A stretch of DNA of 64,000 nucleotides from Pseudomonas sediminis (GTDB lineage Bacteria > Pseudomonadota > Gammaproteobacteria > Pseudomonadales > Pseudomonadaceae), in the NCBI RefSeq assembly GCF_039555755.1, contig NZ_CP154631.1, positions 2,480,001-2,544,000 of the forward strand. Direction: 5' to 3'. Made by a program: the position numbers and the translations under genes. The notes beneath the pieces are model-generated. The model had not been told where the DNA came from and did no database searches. It worked only from the letters and a program-made list of their open reading frames with translations. Positions 11,093 to 21,851 of this stretch are shown here, piece after piece; within the stretch, counting starts at the first letter, position 1; every line of letters begins with the position of its first letter.

Positions 11093-12487
11093 ATGAACGA
11101 CATCAGCATTCCCGAGCAATACGACCTGCAGACTGCCGCCCTGAAAGTGCCTCCGCACTCCATCGAGGCGGAACAGTCGGTGCTCGGCGGCCTGATGCTC
11201 GACAACAACGCCTGGGAGCGTGTGCTCGATGGTGTGTCGGATGTCGATTTCTATCGCCACGACCACCGGCTGATCTTCCGCGCCATCTTCAAGCTGGCCG
11301 AGCGTAACGAACCCTTCGACGTGGTGACCCTGTCCGAGCAGTTGGACAAGGAAGGGCAGCTGTCGCAAGTCGGTGGCCTGGCTTATCTTGCCGAGCTGGC
11401 GAAGAACACGCCGTCGGTGGCCAACATCAAGGCCTATGCGCAGATCATTCGCGAACGCGCCACCCTGCGCAAACTGATCAGCATCAGCAACGAGATTGCC
11501 GACAGTGCCTACGCCCCGGAAGGCCGCACCGGCGAGGAGATTCTCGACGAGGCGGAGCGGCTGATCTTTCAGATTGCCGAGGATCGCCCCAAGACCGGTG
11601 GGCCGGTGGGCATCAACGATATTCTGGTCAAGGCCATCGACCGCATCGACACGCTGTTCAACAACGGTGACGCGATTACCGGCCTGTCCACCGGCTTCGA
11701 TGACCTGGATAACCTGACCAGCGGCCTGCAGCCGGCCGACATGATCATCGTCGCCGGCCGTCCGTCGATGGGTAAGACCACCTTCGCCATGAACCTGGTG
11801 GAAAACGCTTTGATGCGTAGCGACAAGGCGATTCTGGTCTACTCGCTGGAAATGCCGTCGGAGTCCATCGTCATTCGTATGCTCGCCTCGCTGGGGCGCA
11901 TTGACCAGACCAAGGTGCGTGCCGGTCAGCTCGACGACGATGACTGGCCGCGCCTGACCAGTGCGGTCAACCTGCTCAACGACCGCAAGCTGTTCATCGA
12001 CGATACCGCCGGTATTTCCCCGAGCGAGATGCGGGCGCGCACGCGGCGTCTGGCACGCGAGCACGGTGAGATCGGCCTGATCATGGTCGACTACCTGCAG
12101 CTGATGCAGATTCCCGGTTCCAGCGGCGATAGCCGGGTCAACGAGATTTCCGAGATCTCGCGCTCGCTCAAGGGCCTGGCCAAGGAATTCAACTGCCCGG
12201 TCATTGCCCTGTCGCAGCTCAACCGTGGCCTGGAGCAGCGCCCCAACAAGCGCCCGATCAACTCCGACCTGCGCGAATCCGGTGCGATCGAGCAGGACGC
12301 CGACATCATCCTGTTCGTCTACCGCGACGAGGTGTACCACCCGGAGACCGAGTACAAGGGCGTGGCCGAGATCATCATCGGTAAGCAGCGTAACGGCCCA
12401 CTGGGTACGGCACGCCTGGCCTTCCTCGGTAAGTATTCGCGCTTCGAGAACCTGGCACCGGGTAGCTACCAGTTCGACGACGAATAA
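11093..12487 (+). CDS. dnaB: Replicative DNA helicase DnaB
   Basis: DnaB is the hexameric 5'-3' helicase of the replication fork. The 464-residue protein has the N-terminal DnaG-interacting domain (from PHSIEAEQSVLGGLM) and the RecA-like motor with Walker A GRPSMGKTTF (Lys about 228), Walker B IMVDYLQLM and the DLRESGAIEQDAD motif. The ATG at 11093 gives the usual MNDISIPEQYD start; a longer frame from 10997 crosses the terminator and is rejected. No intein is present. Confidence 0.98.
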   Translation: MNDISIPEQYDLQTAALKVPPHSIEAEQSVLGGLMLDNNAWERVLDGVSDVDFYRHDHRLIFRAIFKLAERNEPFDVVTLSEQLDKEGQLSQVGGLAYLAELAKNTPSVANIKAYAQIIRERATLRKLISISNEIADSAYAPEGRTGEEILDEAERLIFQIAEDRPKTGGPVGINDILVKAIDRIDTLFNNGDAITGLSTGFDDLDNLTSGLQPADMIIVAGRPSMGKTTFAMNLVENALMRSDKAILVYSLEMPSESIVIRMLASLGRIDQTKVRAGQLDDDDWPRLTSAVNLLNDRKLFIDDTAGISPSEMRARTRRLAREHGEIGLIMVDYLQLMQIPGSSGDSRVNEISEISRSLKGLAKEFNCPVIALSQLNRGLEQRPNKRPINSDLRESGAIEQDADIILFVYRDEVYHPETEYKGVAEIIIGKQRNGPLGTARLAFLGKYSRFENLAPGSYQFDDE

Positions 12488-12500
12488 CCGCGCGAGCAGT

Positions 12501-12524
12501 GTAGGAGCGAGCTCTGCTCGCGAA
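12501..12524. repeat. REP palindrome (GTAGGAGCGAGCTC type)
   Basis: GTAGGAGCGAGCTCTGCTCG followed by CGAA forms a short imperfect palindrome 13 bases after dnaB. It is the same family as the element at 4783. Confidence 0.65.
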
Positions 12525-12592
12525 TCAAGCAAGGTGAACGTTTCGCCAGCAGAGCCCGTGGCTACGGCAACAGTCTGATCTCGCTCAATGAA

Positions 12593-12630
12593 AACGGGCG
12601 CCCAGCGGTTAAGATGGGCGCCCGTTTTTT
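12593..12630 (+). terminator. Terminator between dnaB and alr
   Basis: A perfect stem, ACGGGCGCCCA / TGGGCGCCCGT, encloses a ten-base loop and is followed by six T. It ends only 17 bases before the alr ATG, so alr transcripts from upstream would be sharply limited. Confidence 0.9.
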
Positions 12631-12646
12631 GTTCAGGCCTTCCGTC

Positions 12647-13723
12647 ATGCGTCCGCTTGCCGCCATCGTCGACCTCTCTGCCATCGCTCATAACTACGCC
12701 GTGGCCAAGCGCTGCGCGCCCGGGCGCCAGGCCTTTGCCGTGGTCAAGGCCAACGCCTATGGTCATGGTGTGCGCGAGGTGGTCACGGCGCTGCACGAGG
12801 TTGCCGATGGCTTCGCCGTGGCCTGTCTGGAGGAGGCGGCCGAGGTGCGCGCCATGCACGGTGAGGCGCGCATCCTGCTGCTTGAGGGTTGTTTCGAGGC
12901 CAGTGAATATGCCATCGCCGCGCAACTTGGGCTGGATCTGGTGCTGCAGAGCACGGCGCAGGCCGAGGCGCTGATTACCAGTGAGCTGGTGCGTCCGCTC
13001 AACGTCTGGCTCAAGCTGGATTCGGGCATGCACCGCCTCGGTTTCGATGCCGCCAGCCTGCGCCAGTGGCATGCGCGGCTCGAAGATGCCGAGCAGGTTG
13101 CCGAGCTCAACCTGCTTAGCCATTTCGCTTGTGCCGACGAGCGCGGCCATCCGCTGACTGAGCTGCAGGTCGAGCGTTTTCTCGATCTGCTGGATCTGGA
13201 TTTCAATCATCGTTCGTTGGCCAATTCGGCGGCCGTGCTGACCATTCCGGCGGCGCATATGGATTGGCTGCGCCCCGGCATCATGCTCTACGGCGCCACG
13301 CCATTCGCCGAACTGAGTGCGCGCGAATTGGGGCTGAAACCGGCCATGACCCTGGCTGCGCGGGTGATCGCCGTGCGTGAGGTGGCAGTCGGTGAAAGCG
13401 TTGGTTATGGCGCGTCCTGGGTGGCCGAGCGGCCCTCGCGTATTGCCACGGTCAGCTGTGGTTATGCCGATGGTTATCCACGCCATGCGCCCAGTGGTAC
13501 ACCGGTGTTGATCGAGGGGCAGCGTGCCAAGCTGGCGGGCAGGGTGTCGATGGACATGCTGGCGGTGGATATCACGGACCTACCGGAAGCCGATGTCGAT
13601 TCACCGGTGGAGCTGTGGGGCAGCCAGTTGCCGGTGGATGAAGTGGCCACGGCTTGCGGCACTATCGGCTACGAGCTGCTGAGCAAGGTCACCGCGCGGG
13701 TACCGCGGCGCTATATCGGCTAG
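12647..13723 (+). CDS. alr: Alanine racemase
   Basis: Alr is a PLP enzyme that interconverts L- and D-alanine for peptidoglycan. The 358-residue protein carries the PLP lysine in AVVKANAYGHG (Lys34) and the second catalytic residue, Tyr254, in GYGASW. The ATG at 12647 gives the family start; a frame from 12614 begins inside the preceding terminator. Whether it is the biosynthetic Alr or a DadX-like form is not decided by sequence alone, but the dnaB-alr position favours Alr. Confidence 0.95.
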   Translation: MRPLAAIVDLSAIAHNYAVAKRCAPGRQAFAVVKANAYGHGVREVVTALHEVADGFAVACLEEAAEVRAMHGEARILLLEGCFEASEYAIAAQLGLDLVLQSTAQAEALITSELVRPLNVWLKLDSGMHRLGFDAASLRQWHARLEDAEQVAELNLLSHFACADERGHPLTELQVERFLDLLDLDFNHRSLANSAAVLTIPAAHMDWLRPGIMLYGATPFAELSARELGLKPAMTLAARVIAVREVAVGESVGYGASWVAERPSRIATVSCGYADGYPRHAPSGTPVLIEGQRAKLAGRVSMDMLAVDITDLPEADVDSPVELWGSQLPVDEVATACGTIGYELLSKVTARVPRRYIG

Positions 13724-13749
13724 CAGGACTTCGGGTGGGGCGGATGTAA

Positions 13750-13772
13750 CCCGCCATCGGTAGCCTGGCGGG
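13750..13772. repeat. Inverted repeat between alr and nicD
   Basis: CCCGCCA and TGGCGGG are separated by nine bases in the 68-base gap between the converging genes alr and nicD. It resembles the GTAGGGCGGGT REP family and could also act as a weak terminator, though no T-run follows. Confidence 0.5.
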
Positions 13773-13791
13773 TTGCACTCGCCTATGGGGC

Positions 13792-15699
13792 CTAGGCCAG
13801 GCCGCTGGGGACTTTAAGTACGTCCAGCTCCAGGCAGGCCTGTTCGCTGAGTTCGCCATCGTCGCCATGCACGCGCGAGCCGGAGCGGCCCAGTTCCTTC
13901 ACCCGGTAAAGGGCCATGTCTGCCGCCTTGTACAGCCCGGTGAAGTTCTTCGCATGGCGCGGATAGAGCGCTACGCCGATGCTGATGGTTACGCGCAGGC
14001 GCTCGGCGCCGTAGTGCACGGGCTCGGATAGCTCGGCCAGCAAGCGCTCAGCGATTTCTCGGGCCTGGCCTTCGGCATCGCTACCGCAGATCAGTGCGGC
14101 GAATTCATCGCCGCCCAGACGTGCAACCGCATCACCGGCGCGAACGTGCTCACGCAGGCGCATGGCGACTACCTGCAGCATCAGGTCGCCAGCGGCGTGA
14201 CCGAAGCGGTCATTGATGGGTTTGAAATGGTCCAGATCGATCAACAGCAATGCCACGCTTTCATTGTGCCGTTCGGCATGAGCCAGGGCCGACTCGCAGC
14301 GCTCGACCAGGTAGCGCCGGTTGGGCAGTTCGGTCAGCGAGTCATGGAAGGCGGCGTGCTGCAGTTCGCGCTCGCGTTCGCGTAACTGTTCGTTGGTTGC
14401 GGCCAGCTCGGCGGTGCGTGCGGTCACTGCAGCTTGCAGTTCATCGGCGCTGGCCTGCAGTTGCGCCAAACGTGCGGTTTTCTCGCGATCTGCCTGTTGC
14501 AAGGCAACGGCGCGCTCCTGTTTGAGGATCTGGATGCGATAGGCCAGGGCGAAGGAGAACAGGATGGATTCGGCAGCCACTGCCAGAGGGAACACGTAGG
14601 CATTCCACTCGGCCGGCTGCAGCACGCCGGTGGTACGCAGCAGCAGAATGGCGACACTGCCCAGGACCAACCCGTAGCCGTACAGATACAGCTGCGCTGG
14701 GAAGAAACCCTGGCGCCAGCGGATTACGGCGCTGCCCAGGGCAGCAGGGATGCTGGTCAGCGACAGCAGGGCGATGGCCCAGGCAGCGAGGTAGCGCTGA
14801 TCGTACAGGGTCAGAACGATGGCGATCAGGTAGATCACGCAGGCCATGTTCAGCAGGTGATGCGCCCAGCGCGCGTAGATACGTGTCTGCAACAGTGTCT
14901 GGGTGAAGCGGCTGGCGAACAGGCCCCATAGTGAAGGTAGGGTGATGCGATCGAGCCATACCGGCACCGCATGGTTTGGCCACAGGTACTGTGCGCCATG
15001 GCCGGTCATGCTCATGATGAACAGCAGGGCGAAAGCAGTGGTCAGCACATACCAGAAATAGGCCTTGTCGCGCAGCGAGATGAGGATGAACAGGTTGTAC
15101 AACAGCAGCGCGAAAACCACGCCGTAGATGGCCCCGAGCGCCAGGTTCTCGCGGGTGGCCAGTTGCGTGAGGTCTTCGAGTTGCCAGACTCGCAGCGGGA
15201 AGGAGTTGCCTGCCGGGTCGAAGGCACGCAAGTAGAGGGTCTTTGGCTGCTCACCCAGGGTCGGTAGGTCGAACACCATGCGTCGGTACGGATGGTCGCG
15301 GTTTTCGCTGAAGGGGACTCGCTCGCCGGACTGACGCAACTGCCAGCCACCCTGGCCGTCAGGGAGATAGAGCTGCAGGTCCAGCTGAGTCACTGAGCCC
15401 ACCTCCAGTACCCAGTAGGCGGGAGCGTACATGTCGCGTTGCAGAGTGAGTTTGATCCACCAGGGATTGAGGCTCTGGCCGACACTGGCTCGGCCGTTGG
15501 CGGGTTGAAAGCGCGACTGCTGCTCAGGGCTGGCAAGGTCGTCGATGGTCAGGGTGCCTTGGGTGTCTTCCAGCAACTCGATATGCGCATTGAGCGGCAT
15601 GCCGCTGCTGGCGTCGGTGAGTACCACTGACGCCGCTGCCGGGCCCGTGATCGACAGTCCCAGCAGAAGAGCGAGCAGAAAGGCGAAGCGCCGCGGCAT
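13792..15699 (-). CDS. nicD: 7TMR-DISM diguanylate cyclase NicD
   Basis: This 635-residue sensor makes cyclic di-GMP. In order it has a signal peptide (1-23), a periplasmic 7TMR-DISM carbohydrate-binding-like domain (about 35-170), seven membrane helices (about 185-395), a coiled coil and a GGDEF domain with intact GGDEF (529-533). An inhibitory-site RxxD, RAGD at 520-523, sits five residues before it. Architecture and its place between alr and ygiQ match P. aeruginosa NicD (PA4929), which links glutamate and other nutrients to biofilm dispersion. The ortholog call is inferred from architecture and neighbours. Confidence 0.88.
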   Translation of the reverse strand: MPRRFAFLLALLLGLSITGPAAASVVLTDASSGMPLNAHIELLEDTQGTLTIDDLASPEQQSRFQPANGRASVGQSLNPWWIKLTLQRDMYAPAYWVLEVGSVTQLDLQLYLPDGQGGWQLRQSGERVPFSENRDHPYRRMVFDLPTLGEQPKTLYLRAFDPAGNSFPLRVWQLEDLTQLATRENLALGAIYGVVFALLLYNLFILISLRDKAYFWYVLTTAFALLFIMSMTGHGAQYLWPNHAVPVWLDRITLPSLWGLFASRFTQTLLQTRIYARWAHHLLNMACVIYLIAIVLTLYDQRYLAAWAIALLSLTSIPAALGSAVIRWRQGFFPAQLYLYGYGLVLGSVAILLLRTTGVLQPAEWNAYVFPLAVAAESILFSFALAYRIQILKQERAVALQQADREKTARLAQLQASADELQAAVTARTAELAATNEQLRERERELQHAAFHDSLTELPNRRYLVERCESALAHAERHNESVALLLIDLDHFKPINDRFGHAAGDLMLQVVAMRLREHVRAGDAVARLGGDEFAALICGSDAEGQAREIAERLLAELSEPVHYGAERLRVTISIGVALYPRHAKNFTGLYKAADMALYRVKELGRSGSRVHGDDGELSEQACLELDVLKVPSGLA

Positions 15700-15988
15700 A
15701 GATGTCCTGGAGTCGGCTGACAGAGTACTTGAGTATATGCACAGGATTGTTATCGGACGAAAACAAATATGGCGTAAGGCTACTGCAGGAAAAGAACTGA
15801 TTTCTCTATCCTTTCTTTCCTGAGGTCGGCGCTGGGCAAGAGCCAGTAGCCAGGTGAGTGATCTGTGCGCCCGTTTGAGCGTTTGCCGTGGTGCGCGCAG
15901 GTGCTATTAAACCCAGCGTATTAGTCTGGTTTGGTCAATTTTTGTGCTATTATCCGCGCCCCTCGTGATAGCCCGCTGATCAAAAAAT

Positions 15989-18289
<2,301 letters not shown>

Positions 18290-18308
18290 ATCATCGGTAA
18301 CGCTCACG

Positions 18309-18336
18309 AAAACGCCAGCATTATGCTGGCGTTTTC
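18309..18336. terminator. Bidirectional terminator after ygiQ
   Basis: AACGCCAGCA / TGCTGGCGTT with a three-base loop has A-rich left and T-rich right flanks. It lies between the ygiQ stop and the stop of the convergent methyltransferase gene. Confidence 0.85.
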
Positions 18337-18362
18337 GTTTCAGAGGCTCTGGCCGGTATCTG

Positions 18363-18384
18363 GTAGGGTGGGCTTCAGCCCACC
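18363..18384. repeat. REP-like palindrome (GTAGGGTGGGC type)
   Basis: GTAGGGTGGGCTTCAGCCCACC contains the perfect arms GGTGGGC / GCCCACC. It is a short intergenic palindrome between two convergent genes, of a different type from the other REPs in the window. Confidence 0.55.
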
Positions 18385-18408
18385 ATTGTCGCGTGAGGTG
18401 CGGTCATC

Positions 18409-19137
18409 TCAGTCAGCGCTGAAACGGCAGGTCAGGTAACGGTTGCTCGGGCCGTAGCGCAGTATCGACCACAAGCGCCTGAACAGATACAGCGGGTGGC
18501 TGCGGTAGTACGCCAGCACGGCATTGCCGACACCTTCCGAGCGGTGCTGGCGGGCCTCTTTTTTCTCCGACTTCTTGAACAGTCCGGAAAATTCCCAGTG
18601 CTGGATCTGCTCGAAGCGCTCATGCGGGCGCAAGCCATGGCGACGGAACAGGCGGGCGAAGCTGGCTGGGCTGAAATCATGCAGATGGTGCGGGTTGCCG
18701 TCGAGCGTTGGCGTGGTCGGCACCGAGGCAATGATGCAGCCACCATGGGCCAGCAGTCGTGAGAGGTTTTCTACCAGGCGCACCGGGTCCGGCAGGTGCT
18801 CGATGGTCTCCAGGCTGACGATACTGTCGAAGCCTGCGCTGTCGGCGAAGGTTTCGGCGTTGGCGCACTGATAGCGCAGGTTGGGGCGTTGATAATTCGC
18901 CTGCGCGTAGGCAATGGCTTCGGGGTCGATGTCGATACCGGTGATCTGCTTGTCCGGATGCCGTTCAGCCAGCAATGCACTGCCGTAACCACAGCCACAC
19001 GCCATGTCGAGCACGCGCGTGCCTGCCAGCGAGTCGCTGGCGAATTCATAGCGCTGCATGTGCAGGTCGAGAGTGGCCTGGTCGGCGGCCAGGCGCTCAT
19101 CCATCTTCAACGGATAGATGCGTTCGAGGGTGTGCAT
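18409..19137 (-). CDS. Class I SAM-dependent methyltransferase
   Basis: The 242-residue protein has the SAM-binding motif I VLDMACGCGYGS (about residues 42-53), an acidic IDID in motif II and IVSLETIEHLPDP in the Methyltransf_11-type core. The substrate is not readable. The start at 19137 (MHTLERIYPLKMDERL) is chosen because AAGGA lies ten bases before it; the longer frame from 19227 has no ribosome site. It is divergent from the beta-helix gene across a palindromic promoter region. Confidence 0.75.
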   Translation of the reverse strand: MHTLERIYPLKMDERLAADQATLDLHMQRYEFASDSLAGTRVLDMACGCGYGSALLAERHPDKQITGIDIDPEAIAYAQANYQRPNLRYQCANAETFADSAGFDSIVSLETIEHLPDPVRLVENLSRLLAHGGCIIASVPTTPTLDGNPHHLHDFSPASFARLFRRHGLRPHERFEQIQHWEFSGLFKKSEKKEARQHRSEGVGNAVLAYYRSHPLYLFRRLWSILRYGPSNRYLTCRFSAD

Positions 19138-19253
19138 GGCGGCCTGTCCTTGGGCTGTGGGGGTAGAGATGGCCGACGTAGTCTGTTGTTTCCCAGTAAG
19201 AGCTGCAAGCGTCTCGCCTGGTTTCATGGCTCGGCGTGTGATGCATGGCGGGC

Positions 19254-19300
19254 TTGGTTTGTTTTTATATTGGTACTATAGTTCCAAAATATAAAAACAA
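19254..19300 (+). promoter_or_regulatory. Promoter embedded in a 42-base palindrome
   Basis: TTGGTT (19254-19259), a 17-base spacer and TATAGT (19277-19282) form a strong sigma-70 promoter reading toward the beta-helix gene. It is overlapped by a near-perfect inverted repeat from 19259 to 19300: left arm TTGTTTTTATATTGG, centre TACTATAGTT, right arm CCAAAATATAAAAACAA. The centre of symmetry falls on the -10 box. This AT-rich block stands out from its GC-rich surroundings and looks like an operator for a dimeric regulator; no regulator gene is adjacent. Confidence 0.7.
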
Positions 19301-19315
19301 CATCGGAGTCCTACC

Positions 19316-20557
19316 ATGCGCCTTGCTGCTCCTTCTGTTATCGCTCTGTCCCTGTTGTTGGCTGCATGTGGGGAGAGCGAAGCGCCGCCCGTGGCCAGTC
19401 TCGACTTTCAGAAGCAACTGCAGACGCAACTGATCAAGGCCAAGCCGGGTGAGGTGATCGAGATCCCTGCGGGCACCTGGCAGCTTGACCGTAGCCTGAG
19501 TCTCAAGGTCAGTGGTGTGACGTTGCGCGGCGCCGGCATGGATCAGACCATCCTCAACTTCAAAGGGCAGAAGTCGGGGGCCGAAGGGCTGCTGGTGGAC
19601 GCCTCCGACTTCACTATCGAGGATCTGGCGCTGGAGGACACCAAGGGTGATGCGCTCAAGGTCGTGGGCGGTCAGAACATCATCATCCGCCGTGTACGTA
19701 CCGAGTGGACCAATGGCCCGGCTACCGAGAATGGTGCCTATGGCATCTACCCGGTGCAGACCGAGAACGTGCTGATCGACGGCGTGGTGGCCATCGGTGC
19801 TTCGGACGCCGGCATCTACGTCGGCCAGTCGCGCAACGTAGTGGTGCGCAACAGCCGTGCCGAGCGCAACGTCGCCGGTATCGAAATCGAGAACACCATC
19901 GGTGCCGACGTTTACGACAACGTCGCCACTGGCAATACCGGCGGCATCCTGGTGTTCAACATGCCCAATTTGCCACAGCCAGGACACACCACGCGGGTCT
20001 ACCGCAACAAGGTCAAGGGCAACAACCACAAGAACTTCGGCCACAAGGGCACGCCGGTCGCCAGTGTGCCGGCGGGCTCTGGAGTGCTGGTTAACTCCAA
20101 CGACAGGGTGGAAATCTTCGATAACGATATTGGCGACCACCGCACTGCCAACGTCATCGTCAGCAGTTACTTCAGTACCGGTTATACCGATCTATCCACG
20201 ACCGATGATTTCGACCCCTACCCGGAGGCCATCCATATCCATGGCAATCGCTTCGGCCCGGGCGGTGACAGCCCTGACAACCTCGAAATCAAGGCCCTGA
20301 GGCTGGCCAAGTTCGGGCTCAATGGGCGCTTGCCGGACATCCTCTGGGATGGCTACGTGAACCCTGAGAAACTGGTCGACGGCAAACTGCCGGTGGAGCT
20401 GGCCATCTGCATCGACAATGGCGAGGCGGGTATCGTCAATGTCGATGGGCCAGGCGGCTACAAGAACATCAGCACCGACATCGAGCCGCATCGCTGCGAG
20501 TTGCCTCGTCTTCCTGCCGTCGAGCTGCGTGCAGCCCTGGCCGAGGCAGGTGAGTGA
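19316..20557 (+). CDS. Parallel beta-helix repeat lipoprotein
   Basis: The 413-residue protein has a lipoprotein signal with lipobox LLLAAC (acylated Cys18), then a right-handed parallel beta-helix of pectate-lyase/NosD type with recurring rungs such as VLIDGVVAIGASDAGIYVG and VVVRNSRAERNVAGIEI. It matches the type of a TIGRFAM beta-helix family (TIGR03805, from memory) that is found beside diheme cytochromes like the next gene. The function is unknown; polysaccharide binding or processing is a guess from the fold. It overlaps the region of the cytochrome start by no more than two bases. Confidence 0.8.
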   Translation: MRLAAPSVIALSLLLAACGESEAPPVASLDFQKQLQTQLIKAKPGEVIEIPAGTWQLDRSLSLKVSGVTLRGAGMDQTILNFKGQKSGAEGLLVDASDFTIEDLALEDTKGDALKVVGGQNIIIRRVRTEWTNGPATENGAYGIYPVQTENVLIDGVVAIGASDAGIYVGQSRNVVVRNSRAERNVAGIEIENTIGADVYDNVATGNTGGILVFNMPNLPQPGHTTRVYRNKVKGNNHKNFGHKGTPVASVPAGSGVLVNSNDRVEIFDNDIGDHRTANVIVSSYFSTGYTDLSTTDDFDPYPEAIHIHGNRFGPGGDSPDNLEIKALRLAKFGLNGRLPDILWDGYVNPEKLVDGKLPVELAICIDNGEAGIVNVDGPGGYKNISTDIEPHRCELPRLPAVELRAALAEAGE

Positions 20558-20559
20558 GC

Positions 20560-21666
20560 ATGAAGCACGCCTGGCTGTTGATTGCCGCTGTACTGCTCGC
20601 GGCATGCGAGCAGGCACGCACGCCTCTGTATCTGCCCAGCAGCGAGGACTATCCGCAGAAGCTCAGCGCATGGGGTGTGCTGCAGCAGCGTGACGGCCAG
20701 CTGCAGCCGGTCGAAGGCGTGCAGCCCTACGATCTGAACACGCCACTGTTCACCGATTACGCGCACAAGTTGCGTACTGTCTGGATGCCCCAGGGTAGCC
20801 ACGCTCGCTATGCCGAAACACGTTTCGATTACCCCGTCGGCACCGTGCTGAGCAAAACCTTCTACTACCCGGTCGATGCCCAGGGTCGGCTGCTGCGCAG
20901 TGAGCAGCACGGCGCCGAGGCGGTGGTGCTGAAACGGGTGCGGCTGATCGAGACGCGTATTCTGCTGCGCCAGGAGCAGGGTTGGGTCGCCCTTCCTTAC
21001 GTCTGGGACGATGCGCAACGCGAGGCCACCCTGGACTGGGCAGGCGCCAGTTTCGACCTGCAACTGCATGATGAAGCGGGCGAGGTGCTGGCGGTCGACT
21101 ATCAGGTGCCCGATGCCAACCAGTGCGCGGGGTGTCACGAGGAGCAGGCGGGCAAGGGCGTACAGCCGTTGGGGCCGAAGGCGAGCCATCTGAACAAGGA
21201 TTTCGCCTACGCCGATGGTGTGGCCAACCAGTTGCAGCATTGGCAGAGCATCGGCTTCCTGCAAGGTATGCCGGCTGACATGGCAAGCGTGCCACGCAAT
21301 GCCCTGTGGAGCGCGCCGCGCGAAGGGGAGGTGCTGGAACATCAGGCGCGCAGTTATCTGGATGCCAACTGCTCGCACTGCCATAACCCTGAAGGGCCGG
21401 GTCGCACCTCGGGTTTGTATCTCGATCCGGCTACGCCGCTGAGCATCGCCTATGGCCTGTGCAAGCAACCAGTGGCCGCGGGCAAGGGCTCCGGCGACCG
21501 CTTGGTGGACATCCACCCCGGTGCGCCGGAAAAGTCGGTGCTGAGCTTCCGTCTGCACAGCACCGATCCCAGCATCATGATGCCCGAGCTTGGGCGCTCA
21601 ACCTCCCACCGCGAAGGACTGGAGGTGATCGACCGTTGGATCGCCAGTCTCGACGGCGAGTGTTGA
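20560..21666 (+). CDS. SO2930-type diheme cytochrome c lipoprotein
   Basis: The 368-residue protein has lipobox LLAAC (Cys16) and two covalent heme sites, CAGCH (189-193) and CSHCH (271-275). MM at 340-341 could supply an axial ligand. It resembles the SO2930/HNE_0200 family (TIGR03806, from memory), of unknown function, which pairs with beta-helix proteins. The ATG lies two bases after the beta-helix stop with AGGCAGG before it; a GTG at 20554 would overlap that stop. The two proteins are co-translated and both should be membrane-anchored outside the cytoplasm. Confidence 0.82.
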   Translation: MKHAWLLIAAVLLAACEQARTPLYLPSSEDYPQKLSAWGVLQQRDGQLQPVEGVQPYDLNTPLFTDYAHKLRTVWMPQGSHARYAETRFDYPVGTVLSKTFYYPVDAQGRLLRSEQHGAEAVVLKRVRLIETRILLRQEQGWVALPYVWDDAQREATLDWAGASFDLQLHDEAGEVLAVDYQVPDANQCAGCHEEQAGKGVQPLGPKASHLNKDFAYADGVANQLQHWQSIGFLQGMPADMASVPRNALWSAPREGEVLEHQARSYLDANCSHCHNPEGPGRTSGLYLDPATPLSIAYGLCKQPVAAGKGSGDRLVDIHPGAPEKSVLSFRLHSTDPSIMMPELGRSTSHREGLEVIDRWIASLDGEC

Positions 21667-21851
21667 CTCCCAGCGGAATTGTCATCATTACGGCTGGTGC
21701 CTGCTCTATAGTTGTGCGTCCATCTGACCTTGGTGCGGGCGATGCCCCGATAAGGGGCTTGCGGGGCGCGGTACGCTGGGAAATCAGCGGGTTGCCCCTG
21801 GCATAAGTCTTGCGCTGCACTGAGTATCGTCCAGGCTAGCAGGAGGCCGCC

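Noticed and set aside
11066..13486. Long minus-strand open frame (806 codons) opposite dnaB and alr
   Set aside because: It is the antisense shadow of two well-supported genes in GC-rich DNA; it has no domain, no ribosome site and crosses two terminators.
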